Assembly (NCBI GenBank): GCA_003278765.1
Contig: QCDK01000002.1
Span: forward strand, 62,001-126,000
Origin: Prochlorococcus sp. AG-355-G23
GTDB taxonomy: Bacteria; Cyanobacteriota; Cyanobacteriia; PCC-6307; Cyanobiaceae
DNA: 64,000 nt
Direction of reading: 5' to 3'
Under the pieces are notes generated by a model. The model saw only the letters and a list, made by a program, of their open reading frames with translations. It made no database searches and was not told the DNA's origin. The translations under genes and the position numbers were made by a program. Below are positions 31,117 to 41,983 of this stretch, one piece after another; position 1 is the first letter of the stretch, and each line of letters starts with the position of its first letter.

Positions 31117-32235
31117 TTAACCACCAAAGAATTGCGGAAAAGCAAGTTTTAATCCTGCTGTTATCAAAAGATTAGCAAGAGAAATTGGCAGAAGAAACTT
31201 CCATCCGAGATCTAAGAGTTGATCTATTCTTACTCTAGGAGTTGTCCAACGTAATAATATTGCAATAAAAACTAAAAGATATGCTTTCAGTACAGTCATT
31301 ACAATTCCTATTGATGCAGTAAAAACCTCAATAAAGGGTGCATTAATAGGTAAATTAAGAAACTTAGCTATTAATTCAACTGGAATAGGAAAACCCCATC
31401 CGCCCAAATAAAGTATTGATACTAATAAAGCGGAAAGAATTAAATTAATGTAACTACCCAGGTAAAACAATGCGAATTTCATCCCTGCATATTCAGTTTG
31501 ATATCCCGCAACTAATTCTTCTTCAGCTTCTGGTAAGTCAAATGGAAGTCTCTCACATTCTGCAAGAGCACAAATCCAAAAGACTATAAAACCAACTGGT
31601 TGTCTCCATATATTCCAACTAAGGATTCCAGCACCACTTTGTTGGTTGACAATGTCAACAGTACTTAGAGAATTTGTCATTAGTACGATAGCCAGTACAG
31701 ATAAAGCTAGAGGAATTTCATAACTTATTGATTGAGCCGCTGCTCTTAAACCTCCTAATAAAGAATACTTATTATTTGATGCGTATCCGCTCATAAGAAG
31801 GCCAATTGGCTGAATACTGCTTAAAGCAATCCATAGGAAAATTCCAATGCCAACGTTACTTATTAAAAGGTTTTGTCCAAAAGGAACAATTAGCCAGGAC
31901 AGAATCACTGGGACAAGAACTAATATAGGTCCTGCAGTGAAGAGAATCCCATCCGCTTTGGCAGGAATAATATCTTCTTTGACAAGTAACTTAAGACCAT
32001 CTGCAATTGGTTGGAGGACGCCGAGCGCTCCAGCATATTCTGGACCTATTCTTTGTTGAGCAGCAGCAGATATTTTTCTTTCAAGCCAAACTGTTACTAA
32101 AACGCCAACAACTGCCGCTACCAAAACCAAAAGCATAGGAAGAGGGAGCCATATTATATGAGCGATTTCGCTGGAAAGGCCAAAACCTTTTAAGAATTCA
32201 TTAAAACTATATTCGAGATCTAATCCGTATTCCAA
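31117..32235 (-). CDS. ndhA: NAD(P)H-quinone oxidoreductase subunit 1 (NdhA)
   Basis: [51 protein letters not shown]. Confidence 0.96.
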   Translation of the reverse strand: MEYGLDLEYSFNEFLKGFGLSSEIAHIIWLPLPMLLVLVAAVVGVLVTVWLERKISAAAQQRIGPEYAGALGVLQPIADGLKLLVKEDIIPAKADGILFTAGPILVLVPVILSWLIVPFGQNLLISNVGIGIFLWIALSSIQPIGLLMSGYASNNKYSLLGGLRAAAQSISYEIPLALSVLAIVLMTNSLSTVDIVNQQSGAGILSWNIWRQPVGFIVFWICALAECERLPFDLPEAEEELVAGYQTEYAGMKFALFYLGSYINLILSALLVSILYLGGWGFPIPVELIAKFLNLPINAPFIEVFTASIGIVMTVLKAYLLVFIAILLRWTTPRVRIDQLLDLGWKFLLPISLANLLITAGLKLAFPQFFGG

Positions 32236-32310
32236 AATTTTTATGTTAATTACTTAATAGATTAACTCTTCACAAACAATATGTGTGTTTTTTATGAAAA
32301 GCTGCAAATA

Positions 32311-33456
32311 TTATTCTCTACTTTCTAAGCTGATCCAATCTCTTGGTGCTGAACCTGTATAGATTTGCGATGGTCTGAAAATTCTATTTGCTCCAAGTTG
32401 CTCTCTCCAATGAGCTAACCAACCAGCAACTCTAGATATGGCAAAAATTGGAGTAAATAAATCACGCGGAATACCAAGTTTTCTATAAACAAGACCAGAA
32501 TAAAAATCCACGTTAGGGAATATACCCTTAGGTCCAAGTCTTGGTATTGCCTCTGCCTCAAGTGATTTAGCAACTTCATACATTTCATCTGCTCCAAATC
32601 TAATAAAAAGTTCTTCTGCAAGTTTTTGAAGAATTATTGCTCTGGGATCTTTGACTTTATATTCTCTGTGGCCGAAGCCCATTATCTTACTTTTATTTTT
32701 TATTGCATTATCTAAAAAAGACCCAGCATTTTCTGGGGTTTTAATCTCTTCTAACATCGCAATCACATCCTCGTTTGCTCCTCCATGCAATGGCCCAGCC
32801 AGGGTTCCTACTGCAGAGGCGATGACAGCATATGGATCTGTAAGAGTACTTGCAGTCACTCTAGCGCTAAATGTACTTGCGTTTAAACTATGTTCGGCAT
32901 GTAGAATTAAGCACCTATCAAAAACTTTTGCGGCTATAGGATCTTGTTCTTTTTCAGTCAACATGTAAAGAAAATTTGATGAGTAAGTTAGATCATCTCT
33001 AGGTTGAATTGGGTCTTGTCCTTTTCTAATAAGTTGAAACGCTGCAATCATTGTGGGTATTTTTGCTATTAGTCTTATGACGGCGTTGTAGATGTAATTA
33101 GGATCATCTATAGCTCTACGCGAATAGAAGAGCCCCAAAGAAGCCGCACTAGATTGAAGAGCATCCATAGGATGACCACTTGCAGGGAAACATTTCATCA
33201 TATCTCTGACTCTAAAACTTAACCTTCGATGCATCTGAACTTCTTGTTCGAAATCTCTTAGTTGAATAGCTGTGGGCAATTCACCCCAAATCAATAGGTA
33301 AGCAGTTTCTAAAAAACTGCTTTTTTTGGATAGTTCCTCAATGGAATAGCCTCTGTATAATAATTTACCTTTGTTGCCGTCAATATCACATATCGATGAA
33401 TTCGTAACTGGGACACCCTCTAATCCTGGTTTTAAAATTAGTTTGTTACTGTCCAA
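32311..33456 (-). CDS. gltA: citrate synthase
   Basis: LHAEHSLNASTFSARV, GPLHGGANEDV, GFGHREYK. Confidence 0.95.
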   Translation of the reverse strand: MDSNKLILKPGLEGVPVTNSSICDIDGNKGKLLYRGYSIEELSKKSSFLETAYLLIWGELPTAIQLRDFEQEVQMHRRLSFRVRDMMKCFPASGHPMDALQSSAASLGLFYSRRAIDDPNYIYNAVIRLIAKIPTMIAAFQLIRKGQDPIQPRDDLTYSSNFLYMLTEKEQDPIAAKVFDRCLILHAEHSLNASTFSARVTASTLTDPYAVIASAVGTLAGPLHGGANEDVIAMLEEIKTPENAGSFLDNAIKNKSKIMGFGHREYKVKDPRAIILQKLAEELFIRFGADEMYEVAKSLEAEAIPRLGPKGIFPNVDFYSGLVYRKLGIPRDLFTPIFAISRVAGWLAHWREQLGANRIFRPSQIYTGSAPRDWISLESRE

Positions 33457-33582
33457 TTGCTTAATTCAATATCAAATACTTATAGATTAAAGATAGTCAA
33501 ATAATTTTTAATTAACCACAAGATATTAACTTCGCAAAAAATTAAAATGATTGTTTTTGAAGCTTGTTTGAATAAATTTAAT

Positions 33583-35049
33583 TTAAAGAATGTTTAATAT
33601 TGTTTCTCTGTAAATAATTGGATTTTTTTCAGGAATAGACTGACTTATGATTTCTAGCGATTCCTCATTCGATATTTTTAAATTATTTTTAATTAGAAAA
33701 TTAAGGTCCTGCAAATTAGAAAAAAATTCAATTTTATTAGAATTACTATCTTTGATATCAACTTTTGAATAAAGAAAGGCTGATTTATCTTTATTACTTT
33801 TTAGGTTAAAAAATTTTTTTGATATTTTCTCAAATTCTTTACCATCAATTAAATAATTACTAATGATTTGTAAACCTCCTGATTCTATCGAATAGATATT
33901 TTCAAAAGATAATTGCTTTATAATATCGTCTTTTTCTTCGAGAATATCTTTGGAATATATCGAATAAATATCTTCATTTTGTTTCAAAGTATATTTGTTG
34001 AAATCTTTTAGCTTTTTTAAAGAACTTAAATCAAATTGATCTTCATTATTTTTTTCAAACGTAATACGCCAATCTTTATTTGAATTGAGAATTAAAATGT
34101 TTTTATTATTATTTTGATTAAACTCTTCAAAAAAACTGAGTTGAAAATCATTTATTAAAGGATTAAGATATTTGTCAAAATTTTTTAAATCACAAAAAAT
34201 TAAATTTTCAGGATTATCTTCATTACTATTCTCTTTATTCATTAACTTTTCGTAACTAAGAATATCAATATTTTTTTTATTATTTAGTAAATATGATTTT
34301 AAAATTAGTTGCTTATTTTTAAAGTCAAAAGTTGTAGCAATATTATCCCCATTATTCTCAGAAAAAATTTCTTTATTAAAAAATTTACTTTCCAAAAATT
34401 TATTTGTGAATAAAATATTTTTTTCATTGTTCAGTCCAACAAGTTCTCCCTCATATTGAAATTTTTTTTTCTTAAAATTTTTACTAGAGCTAATACTATT
34501 TTTGACTAATTTTTTATCTGATGAAGCAATTATATAATTATCTTCGGTTCGGTATATATAGTTAAGGAAATTTATTTTGTTTTCTCTATTAATTGAAATT
34601 ATCTCATCAATCTGATCTATTTTATTAGGCAAATTTAATAAATCATCAATTGTTTTTTCTGGCTTAATTTTAAAAACAATCAAAATATCATCTTCAAGCT
34701 TTTTATTATTTTCGAATGTTGAGATTATAAGTTCATTATTATAGATATCTTCTAATTTATTGTTCCCTAGATCTATTCCTAAGTAATCTAATATAGAGTC
34801 TTTTATTAAAATAAAGTTATCTTTATTTGTTGGATTTTTATCCGTTTCATTATTATTGACAATATTAAAACTATCTAAATTCGAAATAAATAATAATTTA
34901 TTGTTTTCAGGTATATATTTTATGATGCTTAGTTGCTCAATATTTGTACTTTGCTCCTTATTTTTATTAGGAGATACTTTTTTAAAACCAAAAAAAAGTA
35001 ATAAACATAATAATAATATTATTGCTACTACTCTAAGTTTCATTATCAA
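33583..35049 (-). CDS. hypothetical secreted/membrane-anchored protein (possibly DUF3352-like)
   Basis: N-terminal TM/signal segment then long Asn/Lys-rich region; family call tentative. Confidence 0.65.
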   Translation of the reverse strand: MIMKLRVVAIILLLCLLLFFGFKKVSPNKNKEQSTNIEQLSIIKYIPENNKLLFISNLDSFNIVNNNETDKNPTNKDNFILIKDSILDYLGIDLGNNKLEDIYNNELIISTFENNKKLEDDILIVFKIKPEKTIDDLLNLPNKIDQIDEIISINRENKINFLNYIYRTEDNYIIASSDKKLVKNSISSSKNFKKKKFQYEGELVGLNNEKNILFTNKFLESKFFNKEIFSENNGDNIATTFDFKNKQLILKSYLLNNKKNIDILSYEKLMNKENSNEDNPENLIFCDLKNFDKYLNPLINDFQLSFFEEFNQNNNKNILILNSNKDWRITFEKNNEDQFDLSSLKKLKDFNKYTLKQNEDIYSIYSKDILEEKDDIIKQLSFENIYSIESGGLQIISNYLIDGKEFEKISKKFFNLKSNKDKSAFLYSKVDIKDSNSNKIEFFSNLQDLNFLIKNNLKISNEESLEIISQSIPEKNPIIYRETILNIL

Positions 35050-35131
35050 TGTTTATTTTATTTTTAACAATAAACTTCCTACTGCAACTTAATTTATTAA
35101 ATTGTAAATAACACATAATTTATCCTATAAA

Positions 35132-35482
35132 TTGGGAAGTTATCCAAAATCTATAAATGCTTCTAGTCTCAATGATTGGTTTAATTCTGAGAAAGAAGAT
35201 CCAGTCTTGATTGATGTAAGAGAGCACTCAGAGCTTGAACTGGCTCGTTTCTCAAAAGCATTTTTACATATACCAATTAGTAAAGTCACCTGTAAATATG
35301 TTGAAGAAATATTTGCTGGTTTATTAGATAGAGAAATTGTAGTTACTTGTCATGCAGGAATAAGAAGTTATAACTTTTCTCAATGGTGCTTGGATAATAA
35401 TATTGTGAGCGAAATATGGAATTTAGAGGAGGGTATTGATGGATGGAGTAGATATATTGACCCATCAATACCAAGGTATTGA
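35132..35482 (+). CDS. rhodanese-like protein (TTG start)
   Basis: LIDVREHSELELARFSKAFLHIPIS; CHAGIRSYN active-site loop. Confidence 0.9.
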   Translation: MGSYPKSINASSLNDWFNSEKEDPVLIDVREHSELELARFSKAFLHIPISKVTCKYVEEIFAGLLDREIVVTCHAGIRSYNFSQWCLDNNIVSEIWNLEEGIDGWSRYIDPSIPRY

Positions 35483-35483
35483 T
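35464..35483. repeat. 20-bp inverted repeat across the convergent rhodanese/trpB stop codons
   Basis: ATCAATACC-AA-GGTATTGAT, perfect 9-bp arms. Confidence 0.85.
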
Positions 35484-36727
35484 TAAATATCTAATGAAGA
35501 TGCAACAGTATTAACATCTTTGTCGCCTCTACCAGAGCAATTGATAACTATATGAGTATCTTTTTCAAGAGTAGGGCATAATTTATCTAACCAAGCAAAT
35601 GCATGGGAAGTTTCAAGTGCAGGTATAATTCCTTCTAGCTCACTAACAAGTTTCAAAGCGTCTAAAGCTTCTTGATCTGTGACTGATCCATATTCTGCTC
35701 TACCTATATCTTTTAAATGACTATGTTCAGGTCCTACTCCAGGGTAATCTAAACCTGCACTTATTGAGTGAGCTTCTTGTACTTGACCATTATCATCTTG
35801 CAAGAGAAGACTCATTGATCCATGCAAAATTCCAACTGACCCTTTAGTGATAGTGGCAGCATGTTTGTCAGTATCAACTCCGCTTCCTGCGGCTTCAACT
35901 CCAATAAGACGCACAGAAGTTTCTTTAACAAAAGGATGGAAAAGACCCATTGCATTTGATCCCCCACCTACACAAGCAAGCAAAATATCAGGAAAAGATC
36001 CAAATGATTCCAAACATTGTTTTTTAGTTTCTTCACCTATAACTGCATGAAAATCTCGCACAATTTTTGGGAAAGGGTGTGGACCTGCAACAGATCCTAA
36101 AATGTAGTGTGTGGTTTCGACATTAGAAACCCAATCTCTAATGGCTTCACTAGTAGCATCCTTAAGTGTTGCAGTTCCAGAATTTACAACTTTCACTTCA
36201 GCTCCTAGAAGTTTCATTCTGAAAACGTTAAGGGATTGCCTTTTTATGTCTTCAGCACCCATGTAGATAATACATTTCAAGCCAAATCTCGCACAAACAG
36301 TAGCAGTAGCAACTCCATGCTGACCGGCTCCAGTTTCTGCAATTATTCTTTTTTTACCCATTCTTATTGCTAGTAAAGCTTGTCCAAGGGCATTATTAAT
36401 TTTGTGAGCCCCAGTATGATTTAAATCTTCTCTTTTAAGCCATATTCTAGGAGTTGCTTGTTTAGTTTTGTAATGTTCAGTAAGTCTTTTGGCTTCATAA
36501 AGTGGTGTTTCTCTTCCTACATAAGTCTTGAGTAGATGATTTAATTCTTCTACAAAAAGTTTATCTTTCCATGCATTAGATGCAGCTGTTTCAAGCTCAA
36601 AAAGAGCAGGCATTAGCGTTTCAGGAACATATTGACCACCATATTTTCCAAATCTTCCCTCTTTGGAGGGTTGATTTAAATCGTCATTTTTATAGTTTTG
36701 ATCTTTGCGAGAAAATGTACTTACCAC
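35483..36727 (-). CDS. trpB: tryptophan synthase beta chain
   Basis: [34 protein letters not shown]. Confidence 0.97.
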   Translation of the reverse strand: MVSTFSRKDQNYKNDDLNQPSKEGRFGKYGGQYVPETLMPALFELETAASNAWKDKLFVEELNHLLKTYVGRETPLYEAKRLTEHYKTKQATPRIWLKREDLNHTGAHKINNALGQALLAIRMGKKRIIAETGAGQHGVATATVCARFGLKCIIYMGAEDIKRQSLNVFRMKLLGAEVKVVNSGTATLKDATSEAIRDWVSNVETTHYILGSVAGPHPFPKIVRDFHAVIGEETKKQCLESFGSFPDILLACVGGGSNAMGLFHPFVKETSVRLIGVEAAGSGVDTDKHAATITKGSVGILHGSMSLLLQDDNGQVQEAHSISAGLDYPGVGPEHSHLKDIGRAEYGSVTDQEALDALKLVSELEGIIPALETSHAFAWLDKLCPTLEKDTHIVINCSGRGDKDVNTVASSLDI

Positions 36728-36766
36728 TTTTTCTATACAATAAGTATTAACTAACTATAGATTATA

Positions 36767-37087
36767 TTGAAAATAATGGGAAAAAAGAATTGGATCGAAT
36801 TTGATAATCAAGAAAAAAAATCTGACGAAGTAGCTAAGGTAGATACTGTTAATAAAAGATCAAAAATAAATATTTCAAAACAAAAAAAAGGTAAAAAGGG
36901 AAAGACTGTAACTTTAATTAGAGGTTTAGGCTCTGAGGATGAAATCTTATTAAAAGAATTACTAAAAAAAATTAAAGTTTTTTGCGGTACTGGAGGAACA
37001 TTGATTGATAGAAATATCCAGTTACAGGGTGATATGGTATCGAAGTCAGTTGAGTTTCTTCGTAAAGAGGGATTTCATAATTTATAA
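36767..37087 (+). CDS. SUI1/eIF1-family translation factor (ATG at 36776 is an alternative start)
   Basis: GKTVTLIRGLGSEDEILLKELLKKIKVFCGTGGTLIDRNIQLQGD. Confidence 0.93.
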   Translation: MKIMGKKNWIEFDNQEKKSDEVAKVDTVNKRSKINISKQKKGKKGKTVTLIRGLGSEDEILLKELLKKIKVFCGTGGTLIDRNIQLQGDMVSKSVEFLRKEGFHNL

Positions 37088-37113
37088 AGCAAGGGTTAGG
37101 ATAGGTTTTAATT

Positions 37114-37752
37114 TTGATGATGCAAAAAATGAAAGAACAAGATCAAACAAAGTCAACCAATATAAAGTGGCACAATTTAACTATTGACAGAGAAAAGTTA
37201 GAGAAAATGAGAGGTCATAAAGGTATGGTTATCTGGTTTACAGGTTTATCTGGTTCTGGTAAAAGTACTTTGGCCAACGCTTTAAATGAAGTTTTACACT
37301 TAGATGGTTTTTCGACTTATGTGTTGGATGGAGATAATATTAGACACGGTTTATGTAAAGATCTTGGTTTTTCGGATGAAGATAGAGAAGAAAATATAAG
37401 AAGAATTGGCGAAGTTGCAAATTTATTTATGAATGCTGGGATAATAACTATTACAGCATTCGTTTCGCCATTTATTAGTGATAGAGATAAGGTGAGAAAA
37501 ATTATTGGATCTAAGGATTTTATTGAAGTTTATTGTTCTGCTGATATCAACGTTTGCGAAAATAGGGATACTAAAGGTCTTTATAAGAAAGCTCGTATGG
37601 GTGAAATTAAGGAATTTACAGGGATTTCTAGTCCATATGAAGCTCCTCATAATCCAGAAATTGTTGTTGATACAGGTTCGTTAGATTTAAATGATTCCGT
37701 TGAAAAAGTTATTAACTACCTTAAAAAAGAAAACTTTCTTAACAAGGCCTAA
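37114..37752 (+). CDS. cysC: adenylylsulfate kinase
   Basis: VIWFTGLSGSGKSTLANAL; LDGDNIRHGLCKDLGFS. Confidence 0.96.
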   Translation: MMMQKMKEQDQTKSTNIKWHNLTIDREKLEKMRGHKGMVIWFTGLSGSGKSTLANALNEVLHLDGFSTYVLDGDNIRHGLCKDLGFSDEDREENIRRIGEVANLFMNAGIITITAFVSPFISDRDKVRKIIGSKDFIEVYCSADINVCENRDTKGLYKKARMGEIKEFTGISSPYEAPHNPEIVVDTGSLDLNDSVEKVINYLKKENFLNKA

Positions 37753-37766
37753 AAGAAAATACTAGT

Positions 37767-38339
37767 TCATTTATTTTGAAGATAATTGTCAGGTCCAATA
37801 GTTGATAACTTATTATTTTTATTTCTTACCTGTGTATGTAGATTTTCTCTGAATTCTTTTAAATTTTTCTTTATGGATTCATCAAATAAACTGATCATCT
37901 CTATTGCCAATAATCCAGCATTCTGTCCCCCATTAATTGCAACTGTTGCAACTGGAATTCCAGCGGGCATTTGAACGATTGATAAAAGAGAGTCAATTCC
38001 CTTCAGTGTCTTACTCTCTACTGGTACTCCAATTACAGGAATGCAAGTTATGGATGCAAGCATTCCTGGAAGATGAGCAGCACCCCCAGCACCGGCAATT
38101 ATTACTTTTATGTTTTCTGATTCTGCATTTTTTGCATATTCCATCATTTCAATAGGTGTTCGATGAGCAGAAAGTATACAAACTTCAGTTTTTATTCCAA
38201 ATTCTCTTAAAATATCAATGGCTGGTTTTAATGTATTCAGATCTGAATCACTACCCATTACGACAGCAATTTTATAAATATCTTTAGAATTCAATTCTGA
38301 CAAAATAACAAATTTATTCTTTCCTATAATGGCGCGCAA
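37767..38339 (-). CDS. purE: N5-CAIR mutase
   Basis: VVMGSDSDL; SAHRTP; GAGGAAHLPGM. Confidence 0.95.
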   Translation of the reverse strand: MRAIIGKNKFVILSELNSKDIYKIAVVMGSDSDLNTLKPAIDILREFGIKTEVCILSAHRTPIEMMEYAKNAESENIKVIIAGAGGAAHLPGMLASITCIPVIGVPVESKTLKGIDSLLSIVQMPAGIPVATVAINGGQNAGLLAIEMISLFDESIKKNLKEFRENLHTQVRNKNNKLSTIGPDNYLQNK

Positions 38340-38392
38340 TTAATTTGGCGCCAGTTAGTTAGTATAAAAAGAATATATTTTCATAGAATATT

Positions 38393-39094
38393 ATGACGTC
38401 AAATAAGATTATCGAAAAAAGTGAAGTCAGGGAGTATTTTAATGGTACTGGCTTTGAGAGATGGAATAAAATTTACAGCAAATCTGATGAAATTAATACA
38501 GTTCAGAAAAATATTAGGAAAGGACATCAAAAAACTGTAGATGATGTAATCTCATACATCAAAAATTATCCTGAACTAACAAAAAAAAGTTATTGTGATG
38601 CAGGCTGTGGTGTAGGAAGTCTTTCCATACCTTTACTAAGACTCGGTATAAAAGAACTTCAGATGAGCGATATTTCTTCTGAAATGATTAAAGAAACAAA
38701 AAAACGCATTCATGCATTAGGTTTGAGTCAAGGTAAAATAAAATACGAAATTTGTGATCTGGAAAAATTAAAAGGATTATTTGATGTTGTAGTTTGTTTG
38801 GACGTATTTATTCATTATCCTCAACCGGTCGCAGAAGAAATGGTTCAACATCTATGCGATTTAAGCAAAGAAAAACTAATCGTTAGCTTTGCTCCTTATA
38901 CTCCAGTTCTTGCTGTTCTAAAAAATATTGGAAAATTATTTCCTGGGCCAAGTAAAACTACAAGAGCATATACATTGAAAGAAAAGGGTATTATTAATGC
39001 TGCTAAAGAAAGAGGATTTAAAGTTGTTAAAGAGAAATTAAATCAAGCTCCTTTTTATTTTTCAAAACTAATTGAATTCGAAAAAATTAAATAA
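38393..39094 (+). CDS. chlM: Mg-protoporphyrin IX methyltransferase
   Basis: EVREYFNGTGFERWNKIYS; CDAGCGVGSLSIPL. Confidence 0.95.
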   Translation: MTSNKIIEKSEVREYFNGTGFERWNKIYSKSDEINTVQKNIRKGHQKTVDDVISYIKNYPELTKKSYCDAGCGVGSLSIPLLRLGIKELQMSDISSEMIKETKKRIHALGLSQGKIKYEICDLEKLKGLFDVVVCLDVFIHYPQPVAEEMVQHLCDLSKEKLIVSFAPYTPVLAVLKNIGKLFPGPSKTTRAYTLKEKGIINAAKERGFKVVKEKLNQAPFYFSKLIEFEKIK

Positions 39095-39095
39095 T

Positions 39096-39824
39096 TTACT
39101 TAACTAAATGATTTTCAAGTGCATAACGAACTAATTCTGTGCGGCTAGATGTACCCGTCTTGATAAAAAGTCTACTTACATATTTCTCAACATTTCTAAT
39201 AGATGTTTCAAGCTGTCTTGCAATTTCTTTATTCATCAGTCCTTCTGCTACAAGTTGAAGCACACTTGCTTCTCTAGGAGTAAAACTAGGAAGATTTATT
39301 TTATTTTCTGGATTAGTCTGGTTTTGGTCTGTGAGCATAGATTTTATTTCAGTAATTTGTTTTGCCATTTTGCTTACGTCAATATCTGCGAATCGTGCCG
39401 CTTCTTTTAATAATCGTTCTTGTCTGTTGATTACATTTTTAACTCTTGCAGCTAATTCATCGGGATCGAAAGGTTTAGAAATATAATCATCAACTCCTGC
39501 AAGATAACCTTCTGTTCTGTCTAGGGTCATTCCTTTTGCAGTTAGAAAAATAACTGGAGTTCCTCCTAATTTTTCATCCTCTCTAATTTTTTCTAATAAA
39601 GCATAACCGTTGGCTCGGGGCATCATAATATCGCTAATTATCAAATCGGGGAAAATTGTTTGAGCTTTTTCCCAACCATCCTCTCCATCAACGGCAATAA
39701 ATATTTCATAGCCTTCATCTTCTAGAAATGTTTTAACAGCTGTTCTTAAACCAGGCTCATCATCAACTAATAAAATTCTTGATTTTCTTACCGGTTCATT
39801 ATTTATTTGATTAATTTCATTCAT
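39096..39824 (-). CDS. NarL/LuxR response regulator, Rre1/Ycf29-like
   Basis: Receiver (ILLVDDEPGLR...ISDIMMP...KPF) plus LuxR HTH (LTPRE-like, EGLMNKEIARQLETSIRNVEKYVSRLFIKTGTSSR). Confidence 0.88.
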   Translation of the reverse strand: MNEINQINNEPVRKSRILLVDDEPGLRTAVKTFLEDEGYEIFIAVDGEDGWEKAQTIFPDLIISDIMMPRANGYALLEKIREDEKLGGTPVIFLTAKGMTLDRTEGYLAGVDDYISKPFDPDELAARVKNVINRQERLLKEAARFADIDVSKMAKQITEIKSMLTDQNQTNPENKINLPSFTPREASVLQLVAEGLMNKEIARQLETSIRNVEKYVSRLFIKTGTSSRTELVRYALENHLVK

Positions 39825-39883
39825 TTTTTTAATTCTTTAATTTGATTTTCTAGTAATAAACAGAATTTTATATACTAAATATA

Positions 39884-41029
39884 ATGCTATCAACTCCCAT
39901 ACTACTAGACTATCAATCTTCGACTCCTTGCTCTAAAGATGTCGTTGATTCTATGAAACCTTTTTGGAGTGAGATATTTTCTAACCCTGCAAGCAAATCT
40001 AATTTGGCGGGGATTAACGCAAGCGCTATATTGGAAGCCTCAAGAGAAAAAATAGAACAAAGTTTATTTCTTAAGGATAAAAAAGTTATTTTTACAAGTG
40101 GAGCAACTGAATCAAATAACTTAGCCTTATTAGGTTTTGCCAGAAATTTCTATAAAAAAACAGGAAATTATGGACATATTATTACCTTAAAAACGGAGCA
40201 TAAAGCTGTTTTGGAGCCGTTAAACCAACTAAAAAAAGAGGGATTTATGGTTACAGAAATTAATCCTGAGAAAGATGGCTTAATTTCAGAAGAACAATTC
40301 AAAAAAAATATAAGAGAAGATACATTTCTGGTTAGTGTCATGTTGGCAAATAACGAAATAGGAGTTATTCAGCCTATAGAAAATATTTCAAAAATATGTA
40401 AATTAAGAGGAATAATATTTCACTCTGATTTTGCACAATGTTTAGGTTACATGGCGTTAAACAATCTTTTATCAGATGTAAATATGATAACGATGAGTTC
40501 TCACAAAATATATGGTCCTAAAGGGATAGGACTTCTTTTGATTGATGAAGAAATTAATCTTGAGCCTTTAATTGTTGGAGGAGGTCAAGAATATGGTCTT
40601 AGGTCTGGCACATTACCTCTGCCTTTAGTAGTTGGCTTTGCTAAAGCAATAGAGATAGCAGTTTTTAATCAAAAAAAGAATGCTGAGAAATTACTTTTTT
40701 ATAGAAATAACCTTTTAGACGGGTTGTTAAAAAATAATTCTGGTTTATTAATTAATGGCTCCATAGAAAAAAGATTACCTCACAATTTAAATTTAACTAT
40801 ATTGGATTTAAACGGAGCAAAGTTTCATAAACTTTTAAAATCTAAAATAATTTGTTCTACTGGATCTGCATGTAGTAATGGTGAACCATCTCATGTTTTA
40901 CTAGCCTTAGGAAGATCTATTAAAGAAGCAGAATCTTCAATAAGGTTAAGTATAGGATTAAGTACTAATTCAAAAGATATAAAACAAGCAATTCATATTC
41001 TTACAGATACGATCAGATCATTACGATAA
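39884..41029 (+). CDS. NifS/IscS-type cysteine desulfurase
   Basis: TSGATESNNLAL; SSHKIYGPKGIG; CSTGSACSNG active site. Confidence 0.92.
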   Translation: MLSTPILLDYQSSTPCSKDVVDSMKPFWSEIFSNPASKSNLAGINASAILEASREKIEQSLFLKDKKVIFTSGATESNNLALLGFARNFYKKTGNYGHIITLKTEHKAVLEPLNQLKKEGFMVTEINPEKDGLISEEQFKKNIREDTFLVSVMLANNEIGVIQPIENISKICKLRGIIFHSDFAQCLGYMALNNLLSDVNMITMSSHKIYGPKGIGLLLIDEEINLEPLIVGGGQEYGLRSGTLPLPLVVGFAKAIEIAVFNQKKNAEKLLFYRNNLLDGLLKNNSGLLINGSIEKRLPHNLNLTILDLNGAKFHKLLKSKIICSTGSACSNGEPSHVLLALGRSIKEAESSIRLSIGLSTNSKDIKQAIHILTDTIRSLR

Positions 41030-41042
41030 AAATTATTGGCTT

Positions 41043-41945
41043 TTAATTTAATTGAGCAATTCTTAATTTTCCACTTCTAGCTCTTTTATTTAGTTCAACT
41101 TCTTGTTCGGAAGGAGTGATTGGCTTTTTTGTCAGGTTTTTTAGTCTTTGATCATTCTTAAAACAACTTTTAACTAACCTATCCTCAAGGGAATGAAAAC
41201 TAATAATAGAAATAATACCCCCTGGCAAAAGCCATTCAGGTACAACTTGCAAAAATTTTTCTAATACTTCAATTTCTTTATTAACAGCAATTCTGAGTGC
41301 TTGAAATGTTCTTGTTGCTGGATGTATTTTTTTATATCTTTGTTTTGGTGGGAAGCAGCCTGCAATAGAATAAGCGAACTCTTGTGTTCCAGAATATTTC
41401 CCATTTTCCTTCAAATCCATTTTTATTTTCCTAGCAATCTTTCTTGATAATCTCTCTTCTCCATATTTATAAATTAGATTAGCTAGATCTTTTTCATTTA
41501 AAGCCTCAATTAATTTCTCTGCATCAATCTCAAGAAAAGGATTCATGCGCATATCAAGCGGACCATCTTTTTGGAAACTAAATCCTCTTTTAGGGTCATC
41601 AATTTGGTTGCTATTTACTCCAAGATCTGCAATCACAAAAGAAACTTTTTCTTTTGGCATAAAATCCGCAAAATTTGAAGCCCTTATATCAATCCTACTT
41701 TTAAACTCATCAAGTTTTTTTAATGCTGATTTTCTTGCGAATGGATCTTGATCAAGTCCAATTATATTTAAATCCGAATATTTTCTCAATAAATGATAAG
41801 AGTGCCCGCCTCCGCCTAAAGTTGCGTCTATTCCCTTAAGTTGATTGTTATGTATAAGTGGGTAATGCTCTAATGAGGCCATAATCTCATCTGTCATAAC
41901 TGATTGATGATTGAAAAAAGATGAATCAGATAGGTCAGTTTGCAT
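41043..41945 (-). CDS. rsmH: 16S rRNA m4C1402 methyltransferase
   Basis: DATLGGGGHS; GLDQDPFA; ISFHSLEDRLVK. Confidence 0.96.
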   Translation of the reverse strand: MQTDLSDSSFFNHQSVMTDEIMASLEHYPLIHNNQLKGIDATLGGGGHSYHLLRKYSDLNIIGLDQDPFARKSALKKLDEFKSRIDIRASNFADFMPKEKVSFVIADLGVNSNQIDDPKRGFSFQKDGPLDMRMNPFLEIDAEKLIEALNEKDLANLIYKYGEERLSRKIARKIKMDLKENGKYSGTQEFAYSIAGCFPPKQRYKKIHPATRTFQALRIAVNKEIEVLEKFLQVVPEWLLPGGIISIISFHSLEDRLVKSCFKNDQRLKNLTKKPITPSEQEVELNKRARSGKLRIAQLN

Positions 41946-41983
41946 AACTTTCGACTAAGATTTGTTTAGAAGTTAAATTTCGA

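Noticed and set aside
37005-37187. 60-aa ORF between the SUI1 gene and cysC
   Set aside because: Out of frame overlap of both the SUI1 gene end and the cysC start; no homology recognised.
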